Shown here in pieces: positions 35,072-48,800 of a DNA stretch of 64,000 bases; position 1 is the first letter of the stretch; the number at the start of each line of letters is the position of its first letter. The position numbers and the translations under genes were made by a program. The notes under the pieces were generated by a model. It made no database searches and was not told the origin of the DNA. It saw only the letters and a program-made list of their open reading frames with translations. The stretch is from Adineta steineri (lineage: Eukaryota; Rotifera; Eurotatoria; Adinetida; Adinetidae): assembly GCA_905250115.1 (NCBI GenBank), contig CAJNOI010000004.1, positions 205,784 through 269,783 of the forward strand, read 5' to 3'.

Positions 35072-35766
35072 AATCTACAGTACAGAAAAATTCATGCCAA
35101 TAAACTTTTATTTTATTTTACACTTTCTTTTTTCATGAATTATTATATAAACATAGAAAACTATTATTTAATTCCAATCTTGATTTTATTGTAATACTAT
35201 TCTTATTTTAATTTTGAACAATAATCAGGAAATAAAACCTTTTTTAAAGTAATTAACAGCGGAGTGTGATGGATCTGTGTGAGTTAAACACAATATAAAT
35301 ATTTACGTTGTGTAGTTTATCTAGGCATCCAGTACGACGAATTACCCATAACCACCGGTTTATACCCATATATAATAGTCTTGTGTTATAATCAAATTTT
35401 GTAAAAATAATTCGAGAATTATAGAAGTGTTAAATATAATTAAAAGATCTAAATGATTCTATCTAGTACAATGTGTTTAGAATTTAACACGAAAATATCA
35501 TACTATTACATGTCTTATCCTAGAATACATTCGTTTAATTCTTACAAAATACAATAGAAAGTCGAAAAGTCATTCTAACTATCGAAACCTTGCATTGGTG
35601 AGTAGGTAATTTTTGATGGTTTATTTTTGTTCTTCCAGTTGTTATCATCTTCTGTTGATATTGACTCATAGGTTTTTTGCATCACGTTTTTACCAAAACA
35701 AGTAATATTTTATTATTTTCTTTCTTTTTCATTTCTTCCAACATTTTACTTCAAAATAGGTAATAA
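35072..35766. other. spacer between the tandem NHL genes
   Basis: It starts with a 3' flank (to about 35240) similar to 37867-38040 and ends with a 5' flank (35660 onward) similar to 32940-33053. These are the ends of the duplicated unit. The middle is unique and AT-rich. Confidence 0.6.
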
Positions 35767-37866
35767 ATGGCAACAGCAGCAGGTGAAGCACGATGTGTTA
35801 AATGTGGAAAAGAGAAAAGTACAGTTCGATGTGATGGATGTTCTCAACCATTTTGTTACAACCATCTGATAGAACATCGACAAGAATTAGACAAACAACT
35901 AGATGAAATTGAAGTAAATCGAGATCTTTTTCGACAAACTCTTACAGATCAATCAGCTAAACCAGAAAATCAAACACTAATGAAACAAGTCAATCAGTGG
36001 GAGCAAGATTCAATTGATAAAATTCGTCACACAGCAAATAAAGCAAGAGAATTAATACTGAAGCATACCACGAAATATCTGACTGAAATCGAAATCAAAT
36101 TAGACACATTGACTAAACAACTACGAGAAAGTCGTGAAGAGAATGATTTTATTGAAGCAGATCTTCAACGATGGAACACTCAATTAATAGAAATGAACAA
36201 CGAATTGGATAAACCCTCAAACATTACGATTCAACAAGATTTGACACCATTAATCAGTACAATTCGTGTTAATGTATCAGGTAATCTTTGAAAATATTAT
36301 ACTTTCGAAATGTTGAAAGATAAATACATTGAAATTAAAATAATTAGAAACAAATTTTATGTTGTTTTTCTTTACACGTCACCAAATACAATATTTGTGA
36401 AGATTAAAAAACAATATCTAATTCTCATTTGAACTTTTTTATTAGCATCGACGATCAGAAATAGACCAACAAATACAGTTTGAATATGATTATAATAAAC
36501 TCTTCGTTATGGAAGATTTTCATGAGTTAAAATGTTAAGAAGTAAAACATGGATGATTTTATTATAATGACTAGAGATCATTCGAAGACGTCTATTAAAA
36601 ATTTCAGAAGAAACACTTCATAAAGTAGAAATGTTCAATATCGATAAATATAAACACTATCGAATGAAAACTGGTAGTTAAATAAGAATAAGCAAGTAAG
36701 TTTCAGAAAAGATTAAGTGTTTTATTTCATATCTTCATTAAATTATTCATTAAATTTATAATTTACTAAAGAGACTAGTAAATAAGGGATACAATCAAAT
36801 GATTGTATTTACATAATCTATGTGACAAGATTTATTGAAGATGAGGTTATTTTGATCACTAAAGAGCAGAATTCTTTGTTTTCGCGATGGTAAGTACTGG
36901 AGTCAAATCGTTCTCCTACTAATAATGTATATTATTTTAGTCTCATCGGATTTACCAAATCTTGGTATGGATGCAAAATGGAAGCGACATGGTATCACAG
37001 TAGCTGGAGGTAATGGACAAGGCAGCAGAAATAATCAGTTATCTAATCCTTATAGCTTCTACATCGATGAAGACGAAACTATGTACATTGCTGACTCTAA
37101 GAATCATCGTATTGTTGAATGGAAATGTGGTGCACCAAATGGTGATATAGTTGCTGGAGGAAATGGAGCTGGAAACCAGAACAATCAACTGAACTGTCCA
37201 GCACGTGTTATAGTTGACAAGGTAAATGATTCTTTTATTATTTCGGATCTTGGTAATAAAAGAGTGATACGATGGCCTCGTCAGAATGGCACAAGTGGAC
37301 AAACAATCATCTCGAACATTACTTGTTATGGATTAACAATGGATGATGAAGGTCATCTCTATGTTTGTGACTCCGATAAACATGAAGTGAGAAGATGGAA
37401 AGTGGGAGATACAAATGGAATAGTAGTAGCAGGCGGTAATAGACAAGGAAATCAACTTGATCAGTTGAGCCAGCCTTGTAACATTTTTGTTGATGGAGAG
37501 AGCTCGTTGTATATATCAGACTATGGAAATCATCGAGTGATGAAATGGATGAAAAGTGCAAAGGAAGGTATTGTAGTTGCTGGTGGTCGAGGTCAAGGAA
37601 ATAAACGGAGACAACTGTTCTCTCCTCTAGGTGTGACAGTCGATCGGCTAGGTAATGTCTATGTGGCAGATCAATGCAATTCTCGAATAATGCGTTGGTC
37701 TAAACATGCTATACAAGGTAGTATCATTGTTGGCGACACTAATTTAGGAGCAGAAGCAAATCAACTTCATTATCCGGTGGATTTGTCATTCAATAAACAA
37801 GGGAATCTTTATGTCATCGATTATGGCAATCATCGAGTACAGAAATTCAATATCGATTCAACTTGA
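35767..37866 (+). CDS. B-box/coiled-coil/NHL-repeat protein, tandem copy B
   Basis: Exons 35767-36280 and 36941-37866 give about 479 aa. The second exon is exactly as long as in copy A (926 nt). Zinc ligands are C10, C13, C22, C25, C30, H33 and H37. It has the same coiled coil and six NHL repeats (VAGGNGQGSRNNQL, YIADSKNHRIVEW). Substitutions are spread through the propeller faces while repeat cores are kept, as expected for two functional paralogues. The ~660-bp intron keeps islands of similarity to copy A's 572-bp intron, for example around 36840-36895, so the duplication included the intron. Confidence 0.88.
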
Positions 37867-39023
37867 AATCTGTAGTTGGTAAAAATTAATACCGATAAAC
37901 TTCAATTTATTTTACACTTTCTTTCCTTCTGAATTATTATATAGATACAGAAAGCTATTATTTACTTCCACTCTTGGTTTAATTATAATGCTACTCTTGT
38001 TTTAATTTAGAACAATATTCAGGAATTAAAATTTTTTTTGAATTCTAGCAACACAATAATTATTATCGTTTTTTATATTTTCACCAAAGAAAATAAGTTA
38101 GTAAATGAAATCGATAAAATATTCTTAAATTTGGAATTATTTGAAGATGAATTATAGTGGATATGACAGACAGCGTAGATCTTATCGTATTTCTATTCTC
38201 CTCAAAATATTCTGATTTTTCTTTTTTTCTAAATATTCAAGACTTGTGATAATCATTTCGTTTTGCATTGTATTTACATAATCTAAATGGAAATATCTCT
38301 AAACTTAATTTGTATGAATATGCACAACTATGAAGAAACATTGATCAGAAAGTATTATATAAAATATTTTGACTGATGAATAAAAATGATGAAAGATTCG
38401 AAACTGTATCACATTTTCCCGAATAGAATTTTAATTGGCGACAAGATTTCTCAGTCGTCTTATTGTGCAAAATAGAATAAATTGATTTATATTTAATTCG
38501 TGTTTCATCGCTTTAGTCACGTTCAATATCTTTATAATAGTATCATTCCATTCTACAAATTATTATTCTAAATATTAAAACTTCCTCAAAATTTCTTTTG
38601 TTCACATATACAATGGTTAGATATTTATAAGATAATCTAGATTTCCGTGAATATTTTATCAATTTTATTTCAAAAAATTCTAATATATGTATTCAAAATG
38701 ATATTTTATCATAGACTTAGTTTAATTGAATTTTTATTGATGTGCTTGTAGCTTTATCGGTTCGATAAGTTCTTAAGCAATTTGACTTCATAATATATAC
38801 TCGAAGATTTCATAATTAATTTTAACTATTTTTTATCATTGTACTTTATTGAATATTCAAACTAATAAATAATCGTTTGTATATGACACAATGATTGATA
38901 AAACTTGTACATTAAAAGAAACAACACATTGAATTAATTATAAAAATAGATAATAGATAATATACAATTATTTAATTATCAATTTGATTGTTTTCTCTAT
39001 AACATATTAGAGAATAATTCTTG
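37867..39023. other. intergenic, no gene seen
   Basis: 3' flank of the NHL pair, then AT-rich sequence up to the broken LURP-one gene. No motif-bearing ORF on either strand. Confidence 0.45.
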
Positions 39024-40374
39024 TTATGAACAATAAAGTGAACAATGTAAAACAATAATCAATGCTAAAATAAATGGGATCCTCCCGATTCGTCCCAAAT
39101 TGGTCTATTAAAAAATTTCTCATTTTTAATTGATTCCCAATTCGTCCCGTAGTTAAAGATGTCGTATTTAATCGATTCTCAATTCGTCCCTTAATTAAAA
39201 AAATCGTATTTTATTGATTCTGAATTCGTCCCTTTTCGATTTTTCTCTAACAATTAAGGGAATTTTACATATATGTGTTCGTTCTCTTTCTTACCTACAT
39301 GTATATATATATATATCGTCAAGTATATTTTTTTTCTTTCTTTCTGTCACGTATTTTTCCTTAGTGATCTCACTTGTATAGAATGACTTTGATATTTTCC
39401 AAGTGTATTAAGATATATCTTGGAATATTCCACCTTACATAATCTCTGATATAAATATTCGCTGTTTCATGTGTAAGAGTATCAGTTAAATTTACGAAAG
39501 AAACAATTAATATACAGCAACGCTTTACAAACTCAACAAACATGTATCTATAATCTACTGGCGTGGTTGTATCTAATTTGTTATGCTTCGATTCACATCA
39601 TCTGAACGTCATGGAAAGATTTGTTATTATGCATCAAAAGAGAAAAATCTTACTACTATAAATGATAATGTATTGTAATTTTTGTTAAATATAACTCTAT
39701 GATAGAGAAACATAACTTCTCAATAATACTGAACTTAATTAGTAACTGAATAGAGAGAAATCGATAAGGGACGAATTCAGAATCAATAAAATACGATTTT
39801 TTTAATTACGGGACGAATTGGGAATCGATTAAATACGAATTATTTATGTTAGGGACGAGTTGGGAATCAATTAAAAATGAGAAATTTCTTAATTGATTAA
39901 TTAGGGACGAATCGGGAGTAAACCAAATAAATGCATGATCTTCTTGTTGTTTATCATTATTTGACTCAATCATTTCAATTCCATATGTATCAGCAAAAGA
40001 AAAATATTTTTTCATTTTTGTTTTTTAATGTAAATGAATGATCAAATATATCAAGACCTTTCATTTTATATTCACCATAAATTGAATAGATAATATAACT
40101 ATGTTTAAAAAAAGTGAATTTTTGTCTAATCGATGCTATTTGTCGATCTGAATCCTCATCACGTGCTGATAAAATATTAAATTGATCAAGAAAACGAATA
40201 CCATTTTGACGAATTTTGAAAAGTGCACTATAAAATAATGAAAAGATATATGTATATATAGTCTTTTCTAATAAGTTACTTTCCATTGATATCTTCAAGT
40301 ACAAGTTTCTTACCTGATGTTCTAAGTTCTATAATTGCAGTAGTTACGGGAGTAGTGGATGCAAATTTGTACTC
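39024..40374 (-). pseudogene. LURP-one-related (Tubby C-terminal-like) gene, disrupted
   Basis: Minus-strand exon 40280-40374 (EYKFASTTPVTTAIIELRTS, then KKLVLEDING) splices over a 52-bp intron to an exon starting at 40227 (ALFKIRQNGIRFLDQF, SIRQKFTFFKHSY). The beta-strand pattern and the KKYFSFADTYGIEM block match the LURP-one-related/phospholipid-scramblase-like fold. Two lesions are visible. Around 40010-40030 the frame jumps between LKNKNE and KKYFSF, losing the few residues usually between them. At 39924 an 848-bp mobile element interrupts the codons for DHAFI. The host frame resumes beyond the element as LALIIVLH and stops at 39024-39026. No first exon was found upstream. Membrane or lipid binding is the family role; this copy is probably dead. 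Confidence 0.72.
39077..39924. mobile_element. non-autonomous foldback/MULE-like DNA element with 9-bp target duplications
   Basis: The element is 848 bp and flanked by direct repeats AAATAAATG at 39068-39076 and 39925-39933. Terminal inverted repeats of about 172 bp (39077-39248 and 39752-39924) begin GGATCCTCCCGATTCGTCCC on the left and, read inward, GGTTTACTCCCGATTCGTCC on the right. Each arm contains four ATTCGTCCC motifs, with spacing 52, 42 and 42 bp on the left and the mirror image on the right. The ~500-bp interior has no ORF, so it is non-autonomous. Long complex TIRs with 9-bp TSDs are typical of Mutator-like or foldback elements; the superfamily call is inference. Confidence 0.85.
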
Positions 40375-42844
40375 CTAAACACTCCTTTAAGATCGTGTTT
40401 TATAAAATTAAAAAATAGATCATATCTATTATTATTAATCACGTAGATATAAACAATATTGTGCATGAGTTCTCTGTTCGAAAATAAAAGATGTTACATG
40501 GTTAATAAATGTTATAATAGATAAATCAATCTTCTTTTGACATTAACCTTTTTGTATAAATTTTTTTTAGCAATGTTTTTGTCAATCAATCAAGTCTAGC
40601 GACTTTTAGTATATGACAGCTTAATCCATCTTTGACTGATATTATTGTTTAGTATCTAATATATTTTCTATCTTCAATATAAATGAGAAAAACTTTCCAG
40701 AAAAATATATTAGATTAATAGTTTTGATTATTGTGTATCAATAGAAGTAATAAAAGATATTTATCAAACTTTTACTTATGTATAATATCATATATAGTTG
40801 AACTTTTCTACTAATATGTTTTTCCGTAGTTAATTGTTTATCATATTTATAAATACAAAGAAAGAAAGATAACTTGCCAAAAAAAACGTGTCTATAATTA
40901 TGTCTATACGATAATAAGCAAGAGAAAAAATGTTTAGACTATCATATGTCTCAAAGCAATCTTAGTTGATAATCATTCTATCAGCGAGATCAAAGTATTC
41001 TAATGAACCAACTTATTGATTTTTTTTAATGAGAAAATTCATAAATACATATAGAAAACTTCATCGTAATATACATACAACATATTTTATGTGTAAATAA
41101 TGATAAAGAATAGTTTTCAGCTATAAACTATCAGGAATTTTTGATTGACAGAAAGCCAAGAAAAACTGATTCTGTTGACATCTAGTTATTAGTATTCTTC
41201 TATCATTGACAGAACATCATGTATTCTGTCTCGATTAATTCTATTATGATTTACACACTGATTCTATTAATTTTTTTTAATGTTATCAACACCTTAGATT
41301 ATTTGTATCTTATTCGATAGAAATTGTATTGATGGATAAAAAAGTAACTGATATATTTTTTTCTCCTTCTTTTCCTTATATGGAAATAAATGAGCAACTG
41401 TATACTGACAAGGGATATCGACAAGATTATATCTATATACAAAAGAATCAAAAGAAAGAAACAAATACATACGTGATGTTATTGACGCTATCTACTACTT
41501 AACACTAATAGCTAATATTAGGAAAGATTTCTTTGTTAATTGCATATTTTTTTTAATGATACTTATACAGTATCCAATAGAAGCTATGAATAGAACAAAA
41601 AGAAAAACGAGACTATATTCATCTGTAAATAGTTATAGTCATATTGACATAAACAATTTTTGTTTCATTATGATTCTATCATCAGTCTGTTTAACTAAAC
41701 AATTTTTAGTTAGTGTATATAAGCGCATATGGTAAAAATCGATACTTCGAAGTCAAAGTATTGATAAATTATACTAATTGAAGTATGAATTTCCTATGAG
41801 ATTTAGTGATTGAATAAACTTCTGTGATTAATTATTAGTTGACCTTTCTGTAAAGCATCTACTTCTAATAGATATTATCTGTTTAACTTAAGGAAATGTC
41901 AACTAAAACATATACGTGATATTCTCTTACATTGAATTTATTATCTTGTCATATCTATTTCATAAAATATATTCTGATGTTACATGTTTCAATGTCTATA
42001 TTATGTTTCTTCAACGATCAAATGATCCAGTCTATATAACATACTACACTGATGGATACCGAAATATGTTTACTCTCATTTTGCCAGTGTTTACATACGT
42101 TTGAATGATTCTTCTGTCATTTATGTAATCTGACTATTGTTCGAGAAAACACATATGTTTGATTATCAATCATAGCCTTTGTTGCTTATTTATATGTCTA
42201 TGAGAATATACTAGTAGACTACAGAATGTAGTTGTGTGAATATGAACACAAATGTTATTCATAATTGAACTCGAATGATTCTTCTACTTTATTTTGTTTT
42301 ATTAATAGTACATATGATGTATCTATTTATATAAAAGAGAAAAAAAAACAAAGAGTTGTAATTGATAGAGAAGTCTTATGTCTAACTAAGACGCACTAAG
42401 TTCTACTATTTTATCTATTAATGGAATAGATGAGATGATGATCTTTTTCTCTCTCCTTCCCTCTCTCACTCTCGCTCTCTCGTGTATTCTTAGCCAACCA
42501 TATGCCGAGCGTTTGTATATTATGCAGGTTACCAAACTATCCATATATGATTCCTAAATAATTGTTCTAGAATAGATAGAGAGAGAGAGAATCGACAAGA
42601 AAAGGCTAATACAAGAATAGAATCTTCCTTTTTGGCTAATAATATTTTCTCTCTCTCCATCTCTCCTTTTAGAGACTATATAAACGTTCGTTAATCACAA
42701 GAAAAAGTGTTTGTACACACGCATTCTTAACTCGTTCTATTATCAGGTAACGATCAGAATGTTCTACAAAAAGATATATCTTTTTTTTTATTTATTTATT
42801 AGATTGTATTGTGTATTGAGCATTTATTAAATTAAACAATAATC
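40375..42844. other. intergenic and myosin promoter region
   Basis: No supported gene in 2.5 kb. The last 400 bp are rich in CT/AG stretches (42450-42480, 42578-42592, 42650-42667) ahead of the myosin TATA box. A donor at 42747 and an acceptor at 42801-42802 define a likely 56-bp 5'-UTR intron. Confidence 0.45.
42677..42684 (+). promoter_or_regulatory. TATA box of the myosin heavy chain gene
   Basis: TATATAAA follows a CT-rich tract and lies about 70 bp before a consensus donor at 42747, which would end a short non-coding first exon. A TATA box fits a strongly expressed muscle gene. Confidence 0.55.
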
Positions 42845-45800
42845 ATGTCTGAAGGGTATATTTCATAAATTAAAATTTGATTTATTTTTTTTAATAATTC
42901 TAAATATATAGATATCATCATAATCCAAATGATCCCGAATTATTGGAGGCTATGAAATATTTAGCTCTTCCTGCAGAAGAAAAAATTAAACTTCGATCTC
43001 AACCATTTGATGCTAAAAAAGCATGTTGGATACCTGATCCAAAGGAATCATTTATTGCTGCTGAAATTGAAAGTGAAAAAAATGAACAAGTTACTGTTAA
43101 AACAAGTAAAGGAGAAGTATGTAGATCAATTGTTTTAATCAAAGAAAATAATCTTTATATTTTATTTTATCCTAGACAAAAACAGTTAAAAAGGATGATG
43201 TTCAACAAATGAATCCACCTAAATATTGGTGTATCGATGATATGGCTGATTTAACCTATTTGAATGATGCTTCAGTTTTAGCTACATTACGTGATCGTTA
43301 TTCACGATGGCTTATCTATGTATATATATCTATCCATTTCAAATATAAAATAATTTTTGCTTTTTCTTAGACTTATTCAGGATTATTTTGTGTTGTCATC
43401 AATCCTTATAAACGCTTACCAATTTATACTATGAAAGTTGTAATGGCATATCGTGGTCGAAAACGTACTGAAGTTGCACCACATTTATATGCTATTTCGG
43501 ATAATGCTTACTCAAATATGCTTCGAGGTAAATTTGTTACATTAAAGAATTCTGAACCTTAAGCGAACAGATGAAAATACGATTGATTGTTCAGTAATAT
43601 TGTACGAAGAAATAGAAGAGTAGACGCCATATGGTAATAAAACTATTATCTTTTTCTTCTTCTCCGTGCATCGTTAGCCAGAGACAAATTTAGTCTTTAC
43701 ATGATAGTATTTGTATATCTATTAAGAGTAGTGCGAAGAAAATGCTAATAAAATAATACAGATGGCATAAGAGGAACAGAAATAACGGGATATTGACTAA
43801 ATAATGTATATACTGCTGGGCATTACACTTAATCACTGTTAAATAAGAATAATATACCACCGATAGACAGAGACAGATGGTCATACTGATAAAAATCAAA
43901 TGGAGTAAAGCTAATTGATTTCGTAATAATAATAATAATTGAATGTTCAATTTTTATAAATAAACAAAATTTAGATCGTGAAAATCAATCAATGTTGATC
44001 ACAGGTGAATCAGGTGCTGGTAAAACAGAGAATACAAAAAAAGTTATTCAATATTTTGCATTGGTTGCTGCTGCTGGTACTAAAAAGGAAGATGAAGGAA
44101 AAGTAATTAATCAAAATAAAACTAATTATTTGTCTTATTTATTTTATTTAAATATGAAAATAGAAAACAATGACACTTGAAGATCAAATTGTTTCAGCTA
44201 GTAAATTTAAATTTAATTCTATTAAACAAAATTTAATCTATTTTTTTGTTTTAATTAGATCCTGTATTGGAAGCTTATGGTAATGCAAAAACTACTCGTA
44301 ATAACAATTCATCTCGATTTGTAAGTTACGGATTGATTGACATGCATCATGATATATATTTTCCATTCAGGGTAAATTTATTCGTATTCATTTTGGTCCA
44401 ACGGGTAAAATTGCGGGTGCTGATATAGAAGTATATCTATTGGAAAAATCTCGTGTCATCTTTCAAGTAAGATATTTTTCTATCTTTCAATAAATATTAA
44501 TAATAATTTATTTTATTTTAGCAACCAGGTAAAATAGTTCTTTTAGTTTTTAAAACTAAAGACTGATTATTTAGCTGAACGTAACTATCATATGTTTTAC
44601 CAACTCTGTTCAAATGCATTTCCTGATTATCATAGTAAATATTAACTAATAATGCGTAGATTATATTAATAAATAATTCCATTTTTTTAGAGCAATGTTT
44701 AATTGAAAATGATCCATCGAAATATTTTTATGTTGCTCAAGGTATGCTTACAATTGATGGTGTTGATGATGCTGATGAAATGCGTCTTACTGACGAAGCT
44801 TTTGATATTCTTGGCTTTACACATGTTTGTATTACGAAAAAAATAACATTTGCTTTTTATTCTATTTCTTTGAAATTTATCTAGGATGAAAAGATTAATC
44901 TTTTCAAATGTACTAGTGCTATTATGCATTTTGGTAATTCTCAATGGAAACAACGACCACGAGAAGAACAAGCTGAAGCCGAAGGTACAGAAGATTGTGA
45001 AAAAGTTGCTCATTTGCTTGGTGTTGAAGCAGCTGATCTTATCAAAGGTTTACTTAAACCACGTATTAAGGTTATATTTATTTTCTTTTTATTAATTTAT
45101 ATAATTAATTATATTCAAAATAAAAAAAATAGGTCGGTAATGAATATGTTAATAAAGGTCAAAATAAAGATCAAGTTATAAATTCAATTGGTGCTCTTTC
45201 CAAAGCTATCTATTATCGTATGTTTTGTTGGCTAGTCGAGCGTGTTAATGTAACGCTCGATGTTAAAGCTAAACGTCAATATTTTATTGGTGTACTCGAT
45301 ATTGCTGGCTTTGAAATTTTTGAATTTAATGGTTTTGAACAATTATGTATTAATTATACCAATGAACGTCTTCAACAATTCTTCAATCATCATATGTTCG
45401 TATTAGAACAAGAAGAATATAAAAAAGAAGGCATACAATGGGAATTCATTGATTTTGGTATGGATTTACAAGCTTGTATTGATCTTATCGAAAAGGTAAA
45501 AATAAATTTTTCTTATCTAGCATTGTCAATAAGTAATAGAATATCTTTATATATTATAAGATGATAAGAATTTAGTTGCAGAGCTAATTATCTATTCTCT
45601 ACTGTAATATAGTATATGGCACATTCCTATAAGAATGTCGTTTTCTTATCATATTAGGCTTTTATCTTTTGATATGCGTATTTAAAAAGAGTACAAGAAG
45701 AAAAACAGATTCTCTTAATTACTATTAAGATCTCTAGAAATGAGTAATTATCGTGCTAGGAACACGTACTACTAAAATATATTATTTTAGCCTATGGGAA

Positions 45801-48800
45801 TTCTTTCGATTTTGGAAGAAGAATGTATCGTACCAAAAGCTACTGATAAGACATTTGTTGAAAAACTTTATAATAATCATTTGGGTAAACATCCACAATT
45901 TGGCAAACCTAAACCTGGCAAAGGTAAAACAGAAGCACATTTTGATATTCACCATTATGCTGGTACTGTATCATATACGGCAACATCATGGCTTGAAAAA
46001 AATAAAGATCCTATTAATACTACTGTGTATGTTGAAATATTATATTTTCTAACAAATACGAAAACTATTTCAAACTTTTAGTGCTACACTTTTTGCTAAA
46101 TCAAAAAATGTTCTTCTATCTCATCTCTTTGCTGATGTTGTTGAAGAAGAAAATGCTAAGGGTGCTGGTGGTAAAAAGAAAGGTGGTGGTAGTATGCAAA
46201 CTATTTCTGCTACACATCGTGTACGTATATTTTTACAAAAAAGAATAAAATTATTTATTTTTCCTATAGGAACAATTAAACAAATTAATGACTAATTTAA
46301 AACAAACACATCCACATTTTGTTCGTTGTATTATTCCGAATGAAATTAAAACTGGAGGTGTTCTTGATTCACATTTAGTCATGCATCAACTTACTTGTAA
46401 TGGTGTACTTGAAGGTATTCGTATATGTCGTAAAGGTTTTCCAAATCGAATGATCTATGCTGAATTTAAACAACGTTATTCAATTTTGGCACCAAATGCT
46501 ATTCCTGCAGGTTTTGTTGATGCAAAAAAAGCAACAGAAAATATTCTTAAAGATTGTGGTTTAAGTGATGAATTATATCGTTGTGGTACAACAAAAGTAT
46601 TCTTCAAAGCTGGTACATTAGGTCAACTTGAAGATATGCGTGACATTGCTTTATCAAAAATAATTTCTTCTTTACAAGCTCAAATGCGTGGTTATATTAT
46701 GAAGAAAGAATACAAGAGAATGTTAGAAAAACGTTTAGCTTTATCAGTTTTACAACGTAATTGTCGTAAATATTTATCATTACGTAATTGGCCATGGTGG
46801 AAATTATATACGAAAGTTAAACCATTATTATCAGTTGCACGACAAGAAGAAGAAATGAAGAAACTTGAAGAAGAATTTAAAGCACTTAAAGAATCTTTAG
46901 AGAAAGAAGAAAAATTAAGAAAAGAAGTTGAAGATAATAATTCAAAATTAATTCGAGGTAAAAGAGACAAAAAAAATCAAATTAATATTTTCTTTTTTTT
47001 TTAGAAAAAAATGATTTATATCAACAATTGGAATCTGAACGAAATGGTGCATCTGAAGCACAAGAACGTTATACACGTTTAGTAACACAAAAAGCTGATC
47101 TTGAACAACAAGTTAAAGATTTAGAAGACCGTTTTAGTCAAGAAGAAGAAAGTTCTCAAGAATTAAATAATAAGAAAAAGAAACTTGAACATGATATTGA
47201 TGGTTTAAAAAAAGATATTGATGATATACGTTTAAGTTTACAAAAATCTGAAAATGAATGTAAAACACGTGATAATCAAATTCATACATTACAAGATGAA
47301 ATAGCTCATCAAGATGAAACAATTGCTAAATTAACACGTGAACGTAAACGTCTTGAAGAACAAAATACGAAAACAAGTGAACAATTACAAGCGGAAGAAG
47401 ATAAAGTTAATCATATAAATAAATTAAAAACAAAACTTGAACAAACCTTAGATGAAATAGAAGGTAGTTTAGAACGTGAAAAGAAAGCACGAGCTGATCT
47501 TGATAAATCAAAACGAAAACTTGAAACTGATTTAAAATCAATTCAAGCTAATCTTGAAGATTTAGAACGATCAAAACATGAATTACAAGAAAATCTTAAA
47601 CGTAAAGATCAAGAAATTCAACAAATGGGTGGACGTCTTGAAGATGAACAAGGACAAGCAACAAGTCTTGGAAAGAAAATAAAAGAATTACAAGCACGTA
47701 TTGAAGAATTAGAAGAAGAAGTTGAAAATGAACGACAAGCACGAACTAAAACCGAAAAACAACGAGCTGATTTAGCACGTGAAATTGATGAAATGAATGA
47801 TCGTTTAGAAGAAGCGGGTGGTGCAACATCATCACAAGTTGAAATGAATAAAAAACGTGAATCAGAATTACAAAAACTTCGTCGTGATTTAGAAGAAGCG
47901 AATCTTCAACATGAAGCTACAGCTGCACAACTTCGTAAAAAACATCAAGATGCTGTTACTGAAATGGGTGAACAAATCGATCAATTACAAAAATTAAAAA
48001 ATAAATTAGAAAAAGATAAACAAACAGCGAAATCGGAATTAGATGATTTACGTACACAAATTGATCATGTACAAAAAGGTAAAGTAGCTGCTGAAAAACT
48101 TTCGAAACAACTTGAACAACAATTAAATGAAATACAAATTAAAATTGAAGATCATATTAAACAAATAACTGATTTAACTCATAGTAAAACAAAATTAATA
48201 GGTGAAAATTCTGAATTAACTAGACAAGTTGAAGATCTTGAACATCAACTTGTTGCTATGACGAAAGCGAAATTATTATTACAACAACAACTTGATGAAG
48301 CTAAACGAACAATTGATGATGAATTACGTGGCAAAGGTTCAGTTCGTAAGTATTTTCAAGAATAAATATTTTTTTGTTTTTTGATTATTAAATATTTATT
48401 TAGATACACAAATTCGTAATTTAACATCTGATCTTGATCAAGCACGTGAACAACTCGATGAAGAACAAGAAGCTAGAAGTGAACTTCAAAAACAAGTTTC
48501 AAAACTCAATGCTGAAGTACAACAATGGAGAGCTCGTTATGAATCTGAAGGTCTTTCACGTGGTGAAGAACTCGAGGAAGCTAAACGAAAATTAGCTTCT
48601 AAATTAACTGAAGCTGAAGAACAAGTTGAAGCTGCATTAAATAAATGTAATGCATTAGAAAAAGTTAAATCTCGTCTTCAAGGTGAAGTTGAAGATCTTA
48701 TGGTTGATGTTGAACGTGCTAACGCTAGTAAGTTTAGTGTTTTTCTTTATTTGAATAATCTATAAAAAATATATTTTTAATTCAGATGCATCGGCTATGG

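Noticed and set aside
38365..38405. Hammerhead-ribozyme-like CTGATGA...GAAA
   Set aside because: The intervening stem II does not pair and there is no cleavage-site stem.
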